Shown: positions 24,174-34,520, counted from the stretch's first letter. The stretch is 64,000 bases of DNA from Ligula intestinalis (GCA_036362985.1 JAYGXS010000003.1:42554312-42618311); one strand, 5' to 3'. Notes: generated by a model from the letters alone, not told the origin. Made by a program: numbers and translations.

Positions 24174-25056
24174 GTTCTGGAGTCGATATGTTGACGATAC
24201 CTTTGTCATCATTGAGCGAGAAAAGGTCCAGGAATTTCACGATCTCCTAAATTCTGTCTTCCCTGATATCCAGTTTACGATGGAGGCTGAAAACAACAAC
24301 CAACTGCCGTTCTTAGACGTCCTCGTCCATTGAAAACCCAATGGAAGCCTCAAAACGACGGTGTATAGGAAGGCCACCAATACGCGCCAAATCCTAAGCT
24401 ACCATAGCAAACACCCGGCATGCCACAAACACAGTTGTGTGCAAACGCTATAAAAACGGGCAGAAACACACTGCAGCGAGCCACAGGACCGGAGGTTTGA
24501 AGTACGATACCTCCAGCGTCTCTTCCTGGCCAACGGATATCCTCGAAATTTCATCGAGCACGGCAGACAGGTCCGATCGAATGGAGAGCCGACAGCCGAG
24601 CAACCGAAATTATGTCGTGCGCTACCATACATTGACGGCGTTTCTGAGGCAGTTTCCCGTCTATTTAAACCCCTTGGGATCAGCATTGCCCACCGACCAG
24701 AGGCAACAATACGTCATATCGTCATGCGGCCGAAGGAACCCCTGCCCCGAGGTGAAACCACAAACGTCGTTTACCGAATAAAATGTGATTACTGCGCGGT
24801 CGACTATGTCGGAGAGGCTGGTAAGCGGTTGCAGACCCGGATGACAGAACACAGCAGGGCTGTAGATACGATGCAGCGACTTTCGTTGGTGGCGGAACAC
24901 TGCGCAAATGTCGGACACACATTCTCCTTCCAGAATGCCGAAATTCTGGGTCGAGGAAATGCCCGCGTGGTGAGGGAAACAATCGAGGCCTGGCACACGG
25001 GAACAACCTCCATCAACCGTTGTGTCTCACTTCCTACAGCCTACCAAGCCCTCTGA
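24174..25056 (+). pseudogene. PLE RT C-terminus plus GIY-YIG endonuclease
   Basis: In one frame from 24181: SRYVDDTFVIIEREKVQEFH (RT motif C, YVDD), NNQLPFLDVLVH then a stop, a second stop near 24450, LQRLFLANGYPRNFI, RLFKPLGISIAHRP, then the endonuclease VVYRIKCDYCAVDYVGEAGK followed by RLQTRMTEH. GIY-YIG here is degenerate VVY...YVG. The last 110 codons (24724-25056) are uninterrupted and end YQAL before TGA. Confidence 0.85.
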
Positions 25057-25080
25057 ACGAAACTCAATGAAGGAATAAGC

Positions 25081-25506
25081 GTGAATCCAGGCTCACGCGA
25101 GCCCATGGTAGACGCACACGCAGCCGCACCACAATCGGAAGGGGCAATCACCAGTGTAGCCGCTTCATTAGCTCATTCTGCAGGTGTGACACCGGATGTA
25201 CGCATTAACACAAACAGGACCACCGGACTAGGACGGCTGCTGAGATCAATGACAGTGGCACAGGCGCGAACAGCAGAATCTGACGTTAATCCGGGCCCTT
25301 GTGAGCTCATGATGGACACACACGTAGATGGACCACAACCGGAAAGAGCAATTATCAACTTAGCTGCTGCATCCGCTCATTCTGCAGGTGGGAAACCAGA
25401 TGAACGAGTGAACACAAACAGGAACACCGCCCAAGGACGGCACCTTAGATCAATGGCAGCTGCACAGGCGCGAAGAGGAGAATCCGATGAAAGACCCCTT
25501 GACTGA
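25081..25506 (+). pseudogene. PLE 3' region with two internal repeats
   Basis: An open stretch of 141 codons that contains two similar halves of about 200 bp: GLGRLLRSMTVAQARTAESD and AQGRHLRSMAAAQARRGESD, each preceded by AHSAG. It lies between the PLE stop and the right terminal repeat. Whether it was ever translated is unclear; it may simply be a tandem duplication in the 3' non-coding region. Confidence 0.4.
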
Positions 25507-25624
25507 AACTAATCCGCCTCGATAATTGAGCAGCCCTCCGATGTCCCGGCCCCCCTTCCTTTGCATTGGCTTAAACCCTATTGACTATGACTGTAACCTA
25601 CTATAAATACTGTGAGGCGCGGTA

Positions 25625-25712
25625 CAACCCCCACCTCTGATGACGGAAGCCTGTACGCTTTTGAAACGTCAGGAAAGTAAAACTATGGTTCCCGTGATCG
25701 CCTCTTCGTCTC
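25625..25712 (+). repeat. inverted terminal repeat, right arm of PLE
   Basis: Partner of 23150-23245. Contains the hammerhead-like motif 25637-25670 and ends in ATCGCCTCTTCGTCTC next to the (AT)n tract. Confidence 0.8.
25637..25670 (+). ncRNA. hammerhead-ribozyme-like motif
   Basis: CTGATGA, one unpaired C, stem II GGAAGC/GCTTTT with loop CTGTAC, then GAAAC and GTC. ACGT in the last part is self-complementary, as in dimer-forming short-stem-III hammerheads known from PLEs. One extra base sits between the core and stem II, so activity is uncertain. Confidence 0.55.
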
Positions 25713-25725
25713 ATATATATATATC

Positions 25726-25762
<37 letters not shown>

Positions 25763-25765
25763 CAG
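25713..25765. repeat. (AT)n microsatellite at PLE end
   Basis: Almost pure AT dinucleotides with a few C interruptions. It separates the right end of one PLE from the next PLE fragment. Confidence 0.9.
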
Positions 25766-25805
25766 TAAGTGGGGTAGGACAGCATCTGGGGGTAACTTGA
25801 TACAG

Positions 25806-25835
25806 AACTGTTTCGGGCTTATTAGCCTTCATCAG
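25806..25835 (-). ncRNA. second-family hammerhead-like motif
   Basis: Minus strand reads CTGATGA, A, stem II GGCT/AGCC with loop AATA, C, then GAAACAGTT. Outside it, GGGT and CTTG before the core can pair with CAAG and ACCC after it, forming a two-part stem I. Confidence 0.5.
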
Positions 25836-25987
25836 CCAAGCATAACCCTGAACACCAGCTGGTCGGACAACACTGCTATTATAACTTGGCCGGAATCGGC
25901 CTGGCAGGCGGTCACCCGTTGGGGACCTCTGACCACCACACGAACTTTGTTTAGTTCGGAAGTCTATTCGATCGGTGTTCGCACATT

Positions 25988-26031
25988 CCTGAGTGAATAT
26001 ATATATATATATATATATTCACTCAGGAATG
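25988..26031. repeat. (AT)n palindrome between opposed PLE ends
   Basis: CATTCCTGAGTGAATAT on the left and ATATTCACTCAGGAATG on the right are exact reverse complements around an (AT)n core. Two PLE ends meet here head to head. Confidence 0.85.
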
Positions 26032-26070
26032 GGAGAACACCGACCAGCTGGTGTTAAGGGTTATGCTTGG

Positions 26071-26100
26071 CTGATGAAGGCTAATAAGCCCGAAACAGTT
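26071..26100 (+). ncRNA. second-family hammerhead-like motif
   Basis: Same sequence as 25806-25835 in the opposite orientation, on the other side of an (AT)n palindrome. Confidence 0.5.
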
Positions 26101-26282
26101 CTGTAGCAAGTTACCCCCAGATGCTGTCATACCCCACTTACTGCTATTATGACTTGGCCGGAATCGGCCTGGCAGGCGGTCACCCGTTGGGGACCTCTGA
26201 CCACCACACGAACTTTGTTCAGTTCGGAAGCCTATTCGATCGGTGTTCGCCCATTCCTGAGTGAATATATACCCGATCAGCA

Positions 26283-27461
26283 GTGACAGCAAATGGCAGG
26301 TGGCGAGGCGCTGATGAACTGCGGTTCGATGAAGTGCTTATGACCCATCTGATAGAAGCACAAATTCACTTTCGAAAACGCCGAATTCATCAGCCGATTC
26401 AACGACAAATGGCCACACTGGTGCTCGAAAGTTGGTCCTCCGTAGACACAATCAATAGAAATATTGACTTAAATCCAGCCTATCAGGCTCTGCGTACCAG
26501 ACTTCAATCGATTCAGCCGAGGCCCACTACGCCAATGAGCGATTTACAGCTTCATCAATGGCAGCCATCACTGCAGCAGGGGGCAAGAGTTAACCGCAGT
26601 TCGCACAATCGGCATGAATCATCAACCCACCGGCGAGCCCAAACGAGCGAGCGGGCTTATCACGGCGGGCCACAACGAAACTGTCCACCACACTATGAGG
26701 GTAGATCTGACAGCAGCCACCCTGACGCACACGAGTGGCATGCAGACCCAGCGGTGATTACCTCAGTCGTGCAGGGGGTGGGGGACGCACGTGACCGTCA
26801 GCAGACCGATGGCAGACGCCCGCTGAGCGCGCGCGATGGGCGGACAGATCCACCGATGACTACAACAGCCGTGCAGTCGATGGGAGACACGCGAGACCGC
26901 CAACACTCCCGTTGCAGTCGCCCCTCGAGCGCGCACGAAGTGCAGACAGATCAATCGGGGACTACAACAGCCGAGCGGATGACGGCGGTCACGCGAGGTC
27001 GTCTGCAGTCACCCACGGAGAGGCAGAGGCCAATCCAGGACCAACAGAATGACCAGGGTCGGTGCATTGGGCCAAACCCAATCAACAACCAGCAGGACGA
27101 CCAGAGTGCGCACGCAACACACCCCTATCATACGAGACAGTCAGCAAGACAAATCAAGGCAAGCAGGAAAAATCACCTTACCACACTGATGATGGGAACA
27201 GGCGTGTTTTCGAAACGTCAGCACCAATACAGTGTGGTCCATGAAGGCGCCTTTTCTTCTTCATTTTCTTTGGGGGATGGGGAGCGGGATATACACATAT
27301 ATATATTCACTCAGGAATGTGCGAACACCGATCGAATAGGCTTCCGAACTAAACAATGTTCATGTGGTGGTCAGAGGTCCCCAACGGGTGACCGCCTGCC
27401 AGGCCGATTCCGGCCAAGTTATAATAGCAGTAAGGGGGGTATGACAGCGTCTGGGAGGTAA
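26283..27461 (+). pseudogene. PLE C-terminal remnant fused to PLE 3' region, 392-codon chance ORF
   Basis: The first 80 codons show PLE tail features: LVLESWSSVDTINRNIDLNP then AYQALRTRLQS, which correspond to the residues after the GIY-YIG core of PLEs at 24.9 and 28.9 kb. The rest is a low-complexity stretch rich in Gln, Arg, His, Ser and Asp with repeated DARDRQ/DTRDRQ units, passing through a hammerhead-like motif and into an antisense PLE end. The long open frame therefore is probably not one protein. The GIY-YIG catalytic residues are missing. Confidence 0.55.
27186..27219 (+). ncRNA. hammerhead-ribozyme-like motif
   Basis: CTGATGA, unpaired T, stem II GGGAACA/TGTTTTC with loop GGCG, then GAAACGTC. 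ACCACA before the core can pair with TGTGGT about 13 bases after the cleavage-site triplet (stem I). Confidence 0.55.
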
Positions 27462-27712
27462 CTTGATACAGAACTGTTTCGGGCTTATTAGCCTTCATCA
27501 GCCAAGCATAACAATGAACATCAGCTGGTCGGACAACACAAACAAACGCACTCACAGACGGCGCAGTTGGTCCACCACTGGTGTCTATCAGATGGGTCAT
27601 AAGCACTTCATCGAACCGCAGTTCATCAGCGCCTCGCTGTCACTGCTGATCGGGTATATATTAACTCAGGAATTTGCGAGCACCAATCCAATAGGCTTCC
27701 GAGATAAACGCT
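27293..27712 (+). repeat. long direct repeat, left copy
   Basis: About 400 bp nearly identical to 29712-30115, both beginning TATATATTCACTCAGGAATG or TTCACTTAGGAATG and ending at TTAACTCAGGAATTTGCGA. The two copies flank the second deleted PLE. Confidence 0.8.
27472..27501 (-). ncRNA. second-family hammerhead-like motif
   Basis: Identical core and stem II to 25806-25835. Confidence 0.5.
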
Positions 27713-27938
27713 GTGATCCCCCCTCTCTGCTATTATGAATTGGCCGGCATCGCCTGGCAAGCGGTCAACCGTTGGGGATCTCTGACCACCACATGAACTT
27801 CGTTTACTTCGGAAGCCTATTCGATCGGTGTTCACATATTCCTGAGTGAATATATATATATATATATATCGTGCTCATCATCCCCGGAATAGGAAGAAGA
27901 AGAGGGGGCAAGTTCTGGGACCAAATTCTATTCTTGCT

Positions 27939-27972
27939 GACGTTTCGAAAACATGCTCGTTTTCATTATCAG
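27939..27972 (-). ncRNA. hammerhead-ribozyme-like motif
   Basis: Core CTGATAA, unpaired T, perfect stem II GAAAAC/GTTTTC with loop GAGCAT, then GAAACGTC. It lies in the left inverted arm of the second deleted PLE. Confidence 0.5.
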
Positions 27973-28164
27973 AGCGTGCTGTTTACCCTTCCGCCGGCCT
28001 TGAATTAATGCGCCTTGTCGCGAGCCGGGTGTTGTGCCCATGTGTGATGGCCGTGAGCTCGTACGTCTGTTGACTATTGATTGGCGCCATCCTCTCCACT
28101 GTTATCGGCGCTGCGTCGGCCTGTCTCTCCGACTCCGACTTCCGAATAGGAGGTCAATAATAAA

Positions 28165-28946
28165 TTGCCCTTCCTCGACGTTCTAGTCACAGAGCTGGCG
28201 GATGGGAAGATAAGGACGACGGTATACCGTGAGGCAACCAACACTACGCGCCTTCTTCACGTCATAATTAACCAACCCGTCGGTCACAAACGCAGTGCGT
28301 CAGGAATCTCTTCCAGCGCGCTCAAACACACTGCAGTGACTACGATGGGAGGAAGGAAGAGAGGAAGTACCTACATGCCCTATTTGAGGCTAATGGTTGC
28401 CCGAAGTCCTTCGAACAAAGGTGTCTCAGGAAGTGCCGCTCTGAGTTGTCGACCGAAGAGAAACCGAAGTTCTGGCTATCAATTCCCGATGTGAAGAATG
28501 TCTCAGAGGCGACTGCAAGACTGCTTAAACCGTTCGGGATGGGTGTGGCTCACAAACCGGCACTAATTAGCAGACAACGAGTTATGAGGCCTAAAGATCC
28601 GCTACCAGTGACCGAACAATCAGCGGTGGTCTACATCATCCCTTGCCAAGATTGTGATGCGAGGTATGTAGGTGAAACTGGCAAACGTCTTGGCACGAGG
28701 TTGCATGAACACCAGCTCGCAATCAACCGTGAAGACGAGCATTCTATGGTTTACGGCCACGTGAAGCAGCGCAAACACGTTTTCGTCTTTGAAAAGGCAA
28801 GGGTGATCGGCAAGGCCAGTGACAAGATGGCTAGAATAGTGCTCAAAAGGTGGTCGTCGACTGGCACACTCAACAAAGCCATTGAGTTGAGTCCTGCCTA
28901 CCAAGCCATCCGCGCAAGGCTCAGGCCCACAAAAACGGAACACTAA
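28165..28946 (+). pseudogene. PLE RT C-terminus and GIY-YIG endonuclease
   Basis: Begins at PFLDVLVTELADGKIRTTVY, downstream of where the YVDD motif should be. A frameshift near 28290 leads into YLHALFEANGCPKSF and then an open 166-codon stretch (28446-28946). This holds RLLKPFGMGVAHKP, the zinc-type pair in IIPCQDC, and the endonuclease ARYVGETGKRLGTRLHEHQL, ending SPAYQAIRARLRP before TAA. The GIY-YIG domain itself looks intact; the RT is gone. Confidence 0.88.
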
Positions 28947-29281
28947 GGCCGGAGAGTGGCGACACAGAAAACCGAAAGTCCGCCACAATGAGTGGAGTTG
29001 GTATCCGGCGCGAGTTACATGACAGGCGTGGAATGGGTTCTAACGAGGGCATCTATGAGACCGCGAACGAGGAGGAGGCCGACGCAGGCGTACACGAGAA
29101 CGTGAACTCGGGGGAGTCGGGGTCGGAGTGATAGGCCGACGCAACGCCGAGAACCGTGAAGAGGATGGTGCCAATGAATAGTTAACGGACGTACGAGCGC
29201 ACGGGCATCACACATGGGTACAACACCCGGCTCGCGTCAAGGCGCATTAATTCAAGGCCGGCGAAGAGTAAGAAGAACGCT

Positions 29282-29315
29282 CTGATTATGAAAACGAGAA
29301 TGTTTTTGAAACGTC
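29282..29315 (+). ncRNA. hammerhead-ribozyme-like motif
   Basis: Core CTGATTA, unpaired T, stem II GAAAAC/GTTTTT, then GAAACGTC. Right-arm partner of 27939-27972. Confidence 0.5.
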
Positions 29316-29639
29316 AGCAAGAATACAATTTGGTCCCAGCACTTGCCCCCTCTTCTTCGGGGGAGGATGAGAAAGATATCGCGCATGTTGATATCAGGTT
29401 ACCCCTAGATGCTGTCATAACCCACTTACTGCTATTATGACTTGGCCGGCATCGGCCTGGCAGGCGTTCACCCGTTGGGGACCTCTTACCACCACAAGAA
29501 CTTTGTTTATTTTGATGAACTGCGGTTCGATGAAGTGCTTATGACCCATCTGAAAGACACCAGCGGTGGGCCAACTGCGCCGTCTGTAAGTGCGTTTGTT
29601 TGTGTTGTCCGATCAGCTGGCTTTCAGGGTTATGCTTGG

Positions 29640-29669
29640 CTGATGAAGGTTAATAAGCCCGAAACAGTT
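29640..29669 (+). ncRNA. second-family hammerhead-like motif
   Basis: Same motif with stem II GGTT/AGCC, so one G-C pair has become a G-T wobble. Confidence 0.45.
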
Positions 29670-29891
29670 CTGTATCAAGTTACCCCCAGATGCTGTCGTA
29701 CCCAACTTACTGATATATATATATTCACTTAGGAATGTGCGAACACCGATCGAATAGGCTTCCGAACTAAACAATGTTCATGCGGTGGTCAGAGGTCCCC
29801 AACGGGTGACCGCCTGTCAGGCCGATTCCAGCCAAGTCATAATAGCAGTAAGGGGGGGGTATGACAGCGTCTGGGGGGTAACTTGATACAC

Positions 29892-29921
29892 AACTGTTTC
29901 GGGCTTATTAGCCTTCATCAG
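29892..29921 (-). ncRNA. second-family hammerhead-like motif
   Basis: Same core and stem II as 27472-27501; part of the long direct repeat described at 29712-30115. Confidence 0.5.
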
Positions 29922-30119
29922 CCAAGCATAACAATGAACATCAGCTGGTCGGACAACACAAACAAACGCACTCACAGACGGCGCAGTTAGTCCACCACTG
30001 GGTCATAAGCACTTCATCGAACCGCAGTTCATCAGCGCCTCGCCACCTGCCATTTGCTGTCACTGCTGATCGGGTATATATTAACTCAGGAATTTGCGAA
30101 CACCAATCCAATAGCATCA

Positions 30120-33100
30120 TAGTTGCTGTGTACCAAGAGGGGGCTCAAAGGTATTTACCTATATGTCCCTAATAAAACCTGAACTGATATAAGGTGCACG
30201 CTACTTAAGTATTCATTTCTACCGTGTATGGTGACCGCAGACGGCAAAAAACACGCATTGGAAAGTTGTCAGCCGAACGTGACTGCAATACCTTGGTACT
30301 ATGCCGCACGCTAGTTAATACTACAACCCCACCTAAACAATCAAGTCCAACCGAAGACACACTTTTGAATTTCGGCTAATATTTCATGAGCTATGTCGCC
30401 TACTGTGTTTATTTGCGTGTCAATTGACAGTATGTTCTGTTAAAATAAGATGAGTTTGGCATTCATCACGTCAATTTCATATTCGGATTTTACTTGCTAC
30501 CAACTGTGTGTTAGGACTTGACCCACTTGGCCGAAGCATGTGTCCTTAAGCCCGCTTAGTCATCCACTGATGGTCCATGTCCTTTGTTCCATCCCAAGCC
30601 CACGTGCCTTGTCGCATGTTCTGACACCTTGACCTCGTTGACTGTCTTCCCATTCGGTTACACACTGCGAGATTTATGTCCGTGTGCTTTTTCACCCCTC
30701 CCCTTTTTCGGCACAGAATTGCTTCTGTTCACGTCCGCGCCACAGGCTTTGTTCCCCGCACCGTGTTCTTATTCGTTCCCTCGAGCCTCGTGCGCTTATA
30801 AACTAGCAGCAACGCGTCCGCGTCACTCAAACGACTGCTCGTCTAAGCACCTCAAATGTATTTTCCCCCTCCTGTTGATTTCCACCCCGCATTTTTACCT
30901 ATAATCCACTGTTAACCTTATTTTATATTTCTATAGAACCACATAAGGAATAACCGAGTTAGCTGACTGCCTTTTGACATAACTTCTGACCTCGGGTGCG
31001 CATATTCAGGTGACGAAAACCAGCACAGCATAAAAAACACTGCATTAGCAACAGTTATTTGAAATGCTCTTCAGCAGTTCAAACAATGAGTTTACGCGAA
31101 GATTGGAAGATCGCACTGCAGCCAACAAATTACATTCAACGTTAACCTGGTAGGAGTTACACTGAGTACAGGTCGCTACGAAATCACTTGTAATGTACGG
31201 ATTCTTGCCTGAGTGTACGGCAATCGTAGCTTATGTAGGCCTACCCATATACCCCTAGTCCCAGCATTTTGCCCTGCAAATACGGTGGTTATAGAGTTTT
31301 GGGGGTGAGGAAATAGAATAGGCAGCGAAGGAAATTTTTAAGAAGTGTTAAGTGAAAAAATGTAGTCGAATTTGATTCCCGTGGCCGATGGGAATAACTT
31401 GTTCCGCATGTAAATTGAAGGTGTGTGGATTATACTAATCTAACTCCACAATGGTAAGTTTTACCTCAGGTAAGTTGAAGTAGACAACCCCTTACCCACC
31501 ATTTCAATTTTTCAGGAAATTCAAGAAACCTGCAATTTGATAATCTGGTTTTTTCGCAATATGTTAAACGAAAATACAGATTAGGAAAATCTACAAATAT
31601 AAATCAACAGCACTTCTATCTAAATACAGTAAAATAAAAATGCATTTAGCATTCATTAAAGTATAGTCCACTGCGTGTCCTAATTCCCTACCCATAAAAC
31701 CCCATAACCATCGTTTTCGTAGGAAAACATGCAGGGAGTAGGGATTAATGAGCTTATGTTGCCGAGTGTACTTCACAGCGCAATCGAGTGAGACTGGTGT
31801 ACACAGTTCGGTGTTTCTAGCTTTGACTTCAACTCGATTGCGAATCTAGAATCGCTCTGCTTTAAGTTAACTCCTGATTGACTGACGATCATAAATAAAT
31901 CTGAAATGGCCTCAGATATTTCCAGTCCTCCTTAGTACAACCAATTTGCTGGGTTAGGAAAATTAATACTCATAGTTGGAAGGAACCGCAAAACTAATTT
32001 CCAGAGACAAAACCTCGACGTATAAGTTAGACGGCGACCTTTTCCACTACGCTGACCAAACACTATGAACTCTTCTAAAATGTACGGAGATAATTACTGA
32101 TAATATTTTGGCAAAGATCTGGTGACAGTTTGCCCGTCGATTTCGACAAGGTCCACAATGCTCGCCACCACTTGGCGGCAGAGGCACGTTGACGTACACG
32201 AGATTTCGTCTATCGTAGTAGTAGACTTGTGCTGCATCTACTGCACTCGCTTTTCCCCTCTTTCTGGTTCCAGTTTCATGAACAAGTCAAGAAGACGGGA
32301 ACGCGAGGGGGCGCAGATGGCTGGCGCGATTGAAGCCGCCCCTAAGCGTGCCACCACATCCGGTTTGTATCCCACGGAGTGGGAATGAAAAATAGGTCGC
32401 ATTAAGAAAAAGCCGTTGCAGTTTGACTCTTAGTCTGCCAGCCGTCTATTCGACACAAACAAATACTGGGTTGACTGTGAGTTCCGAGTTATCCCGTCAA
32501 TTGAAAGTCTTAAAATAACCGGCTTTTAGCGCACCATGATAGCTTCAAGTGCTGAGCAATCGAACTTACTTTATTCCTATTTCCAGGCACTGTTCGAGCC
32601 GGTCAACCGACTGGAGCAGGAACTGGACGCAGTGGCTAACGTAGTTAGTGACACCGTCGGCGCGTGGGATATACACAGCTTGTTCTCCCCCCCCCCCCCA
32701 GGCACGAACACCAGGATTTCACCCTAAATGGAGTGAGAGACTCGGATCTCACACGAGAGTGCTAGAGACGTCACGTTTAGAAGGAGCTTTTGCAGCCCGA
32801 CTTTTATTATACCAGTCGTCCACTCATAATCGAAATATGCTCGTTACACAAGTCTTGATAATTCCGAATATCGTCATCGACAAATGTTCCTTATACGAGC
32901 TGAAATGGAGTCTACCATAAAGGACGTTTTGGGGGAAAAAGTAAGGCAAAAAGATCGTAAGACAGACGAAATCAAAAACCCACCCAGAAGATTCCAGGAA
33001 CCGGGGCGAGGAGGTGAGTTGTCGGCTGATGTCGCAAACAATCGAAGCGAAGTCCGGAAGCTCGGCTCAAAATGGGGAAGACGTGGCGTCAGCTTTGGGT

Positions 33101-34030
33101 GGTACGAAGTGCGGCATAAACACAGCATCTTTCAGGTAGGAAAATTTTAGGCCGTTCTGCCACAAGCACGCTGCTCCCCTAAAAGGTAGTCAGAGTTTTT
33201 GGTCTGATAAAGCAAAGCCGAAGTACATAAGAAAGCAAGAAACAGTACGACGCGTAATTCACACGATAGAACAATAGACCGAAATCGCTTATACGCCCCT
33301 TCCTGCAAAACAGGGCAATAGAAATGCCCACCTTCGTAATGCAGCGGACCTTACACTAAATTCTTGGAAAGGTATGCATTCTCATGCCGTAAACATAACC
33401 CCAAATTTAACCTGAACCCAACGTTCCCTGTTATTTAGCCAGTCACTAGCAGCTCACGTTCACATATCCTGCCTTAGGGGTCACAACCGTTCCACGCCTA
33501 AAATGAATAAACGCAAAGTCACAAAGGAGTCCGTAGCCAATGATGCGGACTTTTAAGCCTCCTCCTTCGGCCATCCAGCCTAGGCAAAATGCCAACGGAT
33601 GCAGTAACTGTGAAGGTTCATCGTCCAAAGACTATATTTATGTGCTGTAGGACAAAGCTTTCGAAAGCTACTTGGAAGCTGGTAAGAAAATTGATAACTA
33701 AATCGTGCGAGTACAGATTGCAAAGTTTATAGAACTCCAGATGTAAAACATGAACACAGAGGAGACAGAAAGATGTAAAAACTGTATGGCAACTTCGATG
33801 GTGCCCCCCCCCCCCCCCCCCCACCCCATCAAACAGACCTCATCCGGTCGAGTATGTCAGGGTAAAGTATGAAATGTGTCGGAAGTTTGATCTAGTATGA
33901 TAGGTTACTTTATCGCTTATTCTATCGATTAGTCGCTCAGCCATGGCACAAGGGTGGAAATAGACACTGTTCATCTACCCCAAATTTGCTGATTTTCGAT
34001 CATGCAATTTCTTCCATTCACATCCGCGGC
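30120..34030. other. 3.9 kb without a recognisable gene
   Basis: Contains homopolymer runs of 13 C (32687-32699) and 19 C (33804-33822) and several short ORFs (30584-30904, 32122-32388, 32884-33150) with no family resemblance. The 32.1-33.1 kb part is less AT-rich than its surroundings and may be an old unidentified repeat. Confidence 0.5.
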
Positions 34031-34149
34031 GCCCTGGAAATCCCTACCATGAAAAGATAAAACTATAGCCGAAAGGCTCTCACCGGTCGGGTTACGGACA
34101 TGATCCTTGGCGTTAAGCCCAGAGCGCTCAAAAGCAGGCGCGCAGATTA

Positions 34150-34520
34150 TTATCAAACAACGAGGACTGGAATGGTCATTACTGACTTATTAGTCGTCGT
34201 CGGTCAGCCAAATTCACAGGAGCTCACTTTGCCAACCGTAAGTGCGGAAGTTTAACGTTTTAACATTGGGCCATCGACTCGCTGTCTTGATTGGTGAACA
34301 CTCTTCTATAATAGCTAATCTTATTGATCAAAACTGATTGGTCAACTTGCCCCTGGCTTAATTGGTGGAGCGTTGGTCTTTATAACACTTAATGACCAAG
34401 GAGCTCGCTTGGAGACTTAGATGCGGCAAAACCTGAGATTGAGTGAGGCAAGCTGAGAGCCGCTAATAAGTCACAAATGGCCATCCCAGTTTCTCTGGTC
34501 TTTGTCGACAACTTATAACG
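34150..34520 (+). repeat. tRNA-derived SINE-like repeat
   Basis: Plus-strand TGGCTTAATTGGTGGAGCGT is followed by ACACTTAATGACCAAGGAG, then CTGAGATTGAG and ACAAATGGCCATCCCAGTTT, CTCTGGTCTTTGTC. The order and the ATGACCAA and ATGGCCAT blocks match the dimer at 7.9-8.3 kb. The left part (34150-34330) seems to be a partial second unit. Confidence 0.5.

Larger units (their letters stand above)
23130..25715 (+). mobile_element. PLE with inverted ends, RT core deleted
   Basis: Left end 23150-23245 is the reverse complement of right end 25625-25712 (for example TTTCCTGACGTTTCAAAAGC on the left against GCTTTTGAAACGTCAGGAAA on the right). Both ends carry a hammerhead-like motif. Between them are an RT N-terminal part, a deletion, the RT C-terminal part with YVDD, and a GIY-YIG domain. 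The element interrupts the CR1-type LINE at 23127 and borders an (AT)n tract on the right. Confidence 0.8.
25766..26281. mobile_element. PLE end fragments in opposite orientations
   Basis: Left half (25766-26000) is a minus-oriented end with GGTAACTTGATACAGAACTG and a hammerhead-like motif; right half (26020-26275) runs the other way. Both also contain GGCCGGAATCGGCCTGGCAG, which suggests a repeat unit rather than coding sequence. Confidence 0.65.
27881..29372 (+). mobile_element. second PLE with long inverted ends, RT mostly deleted
   Basis: About 260 bp at the left (27881-28140) are the reverse complement of the right end (29110-29372): for instance TTAATGCGCCTTGTCGCGAG against CTCGCGTCAAGGCGCATTAA. 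Only the RT C-terminus and GIY-YIG domain remain between them. Each arm has a hammerhead-like motif. It sits between two copies of a 400-bp direct repeat. Confidence 0.8.
29396..30115. mobile_element. PLE end fragments with the right copy of the direct repeat
   Basis: 29396-29715 is a plus-oriented PLE end with a hammerhead-like motif. 29712-30115 repeats 27293-27712 and has a short TATATATATA junction. No coding sequence. Confidence 0.7.

Noticed and set aside
30584..30904. 106-codon ORF rich in Cys, Phe and Pro
   Set aside because: Composition follows a pyrimidine-rich stretch; no start context, no splice logic and no known domain.
33804..33822. Run of 19 C bases
   Set aside because: Simple homopolymer; no flanking repeat or G-quadruplex pattern beyond the run itself. 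It might also be of uncertain length from sequencing.
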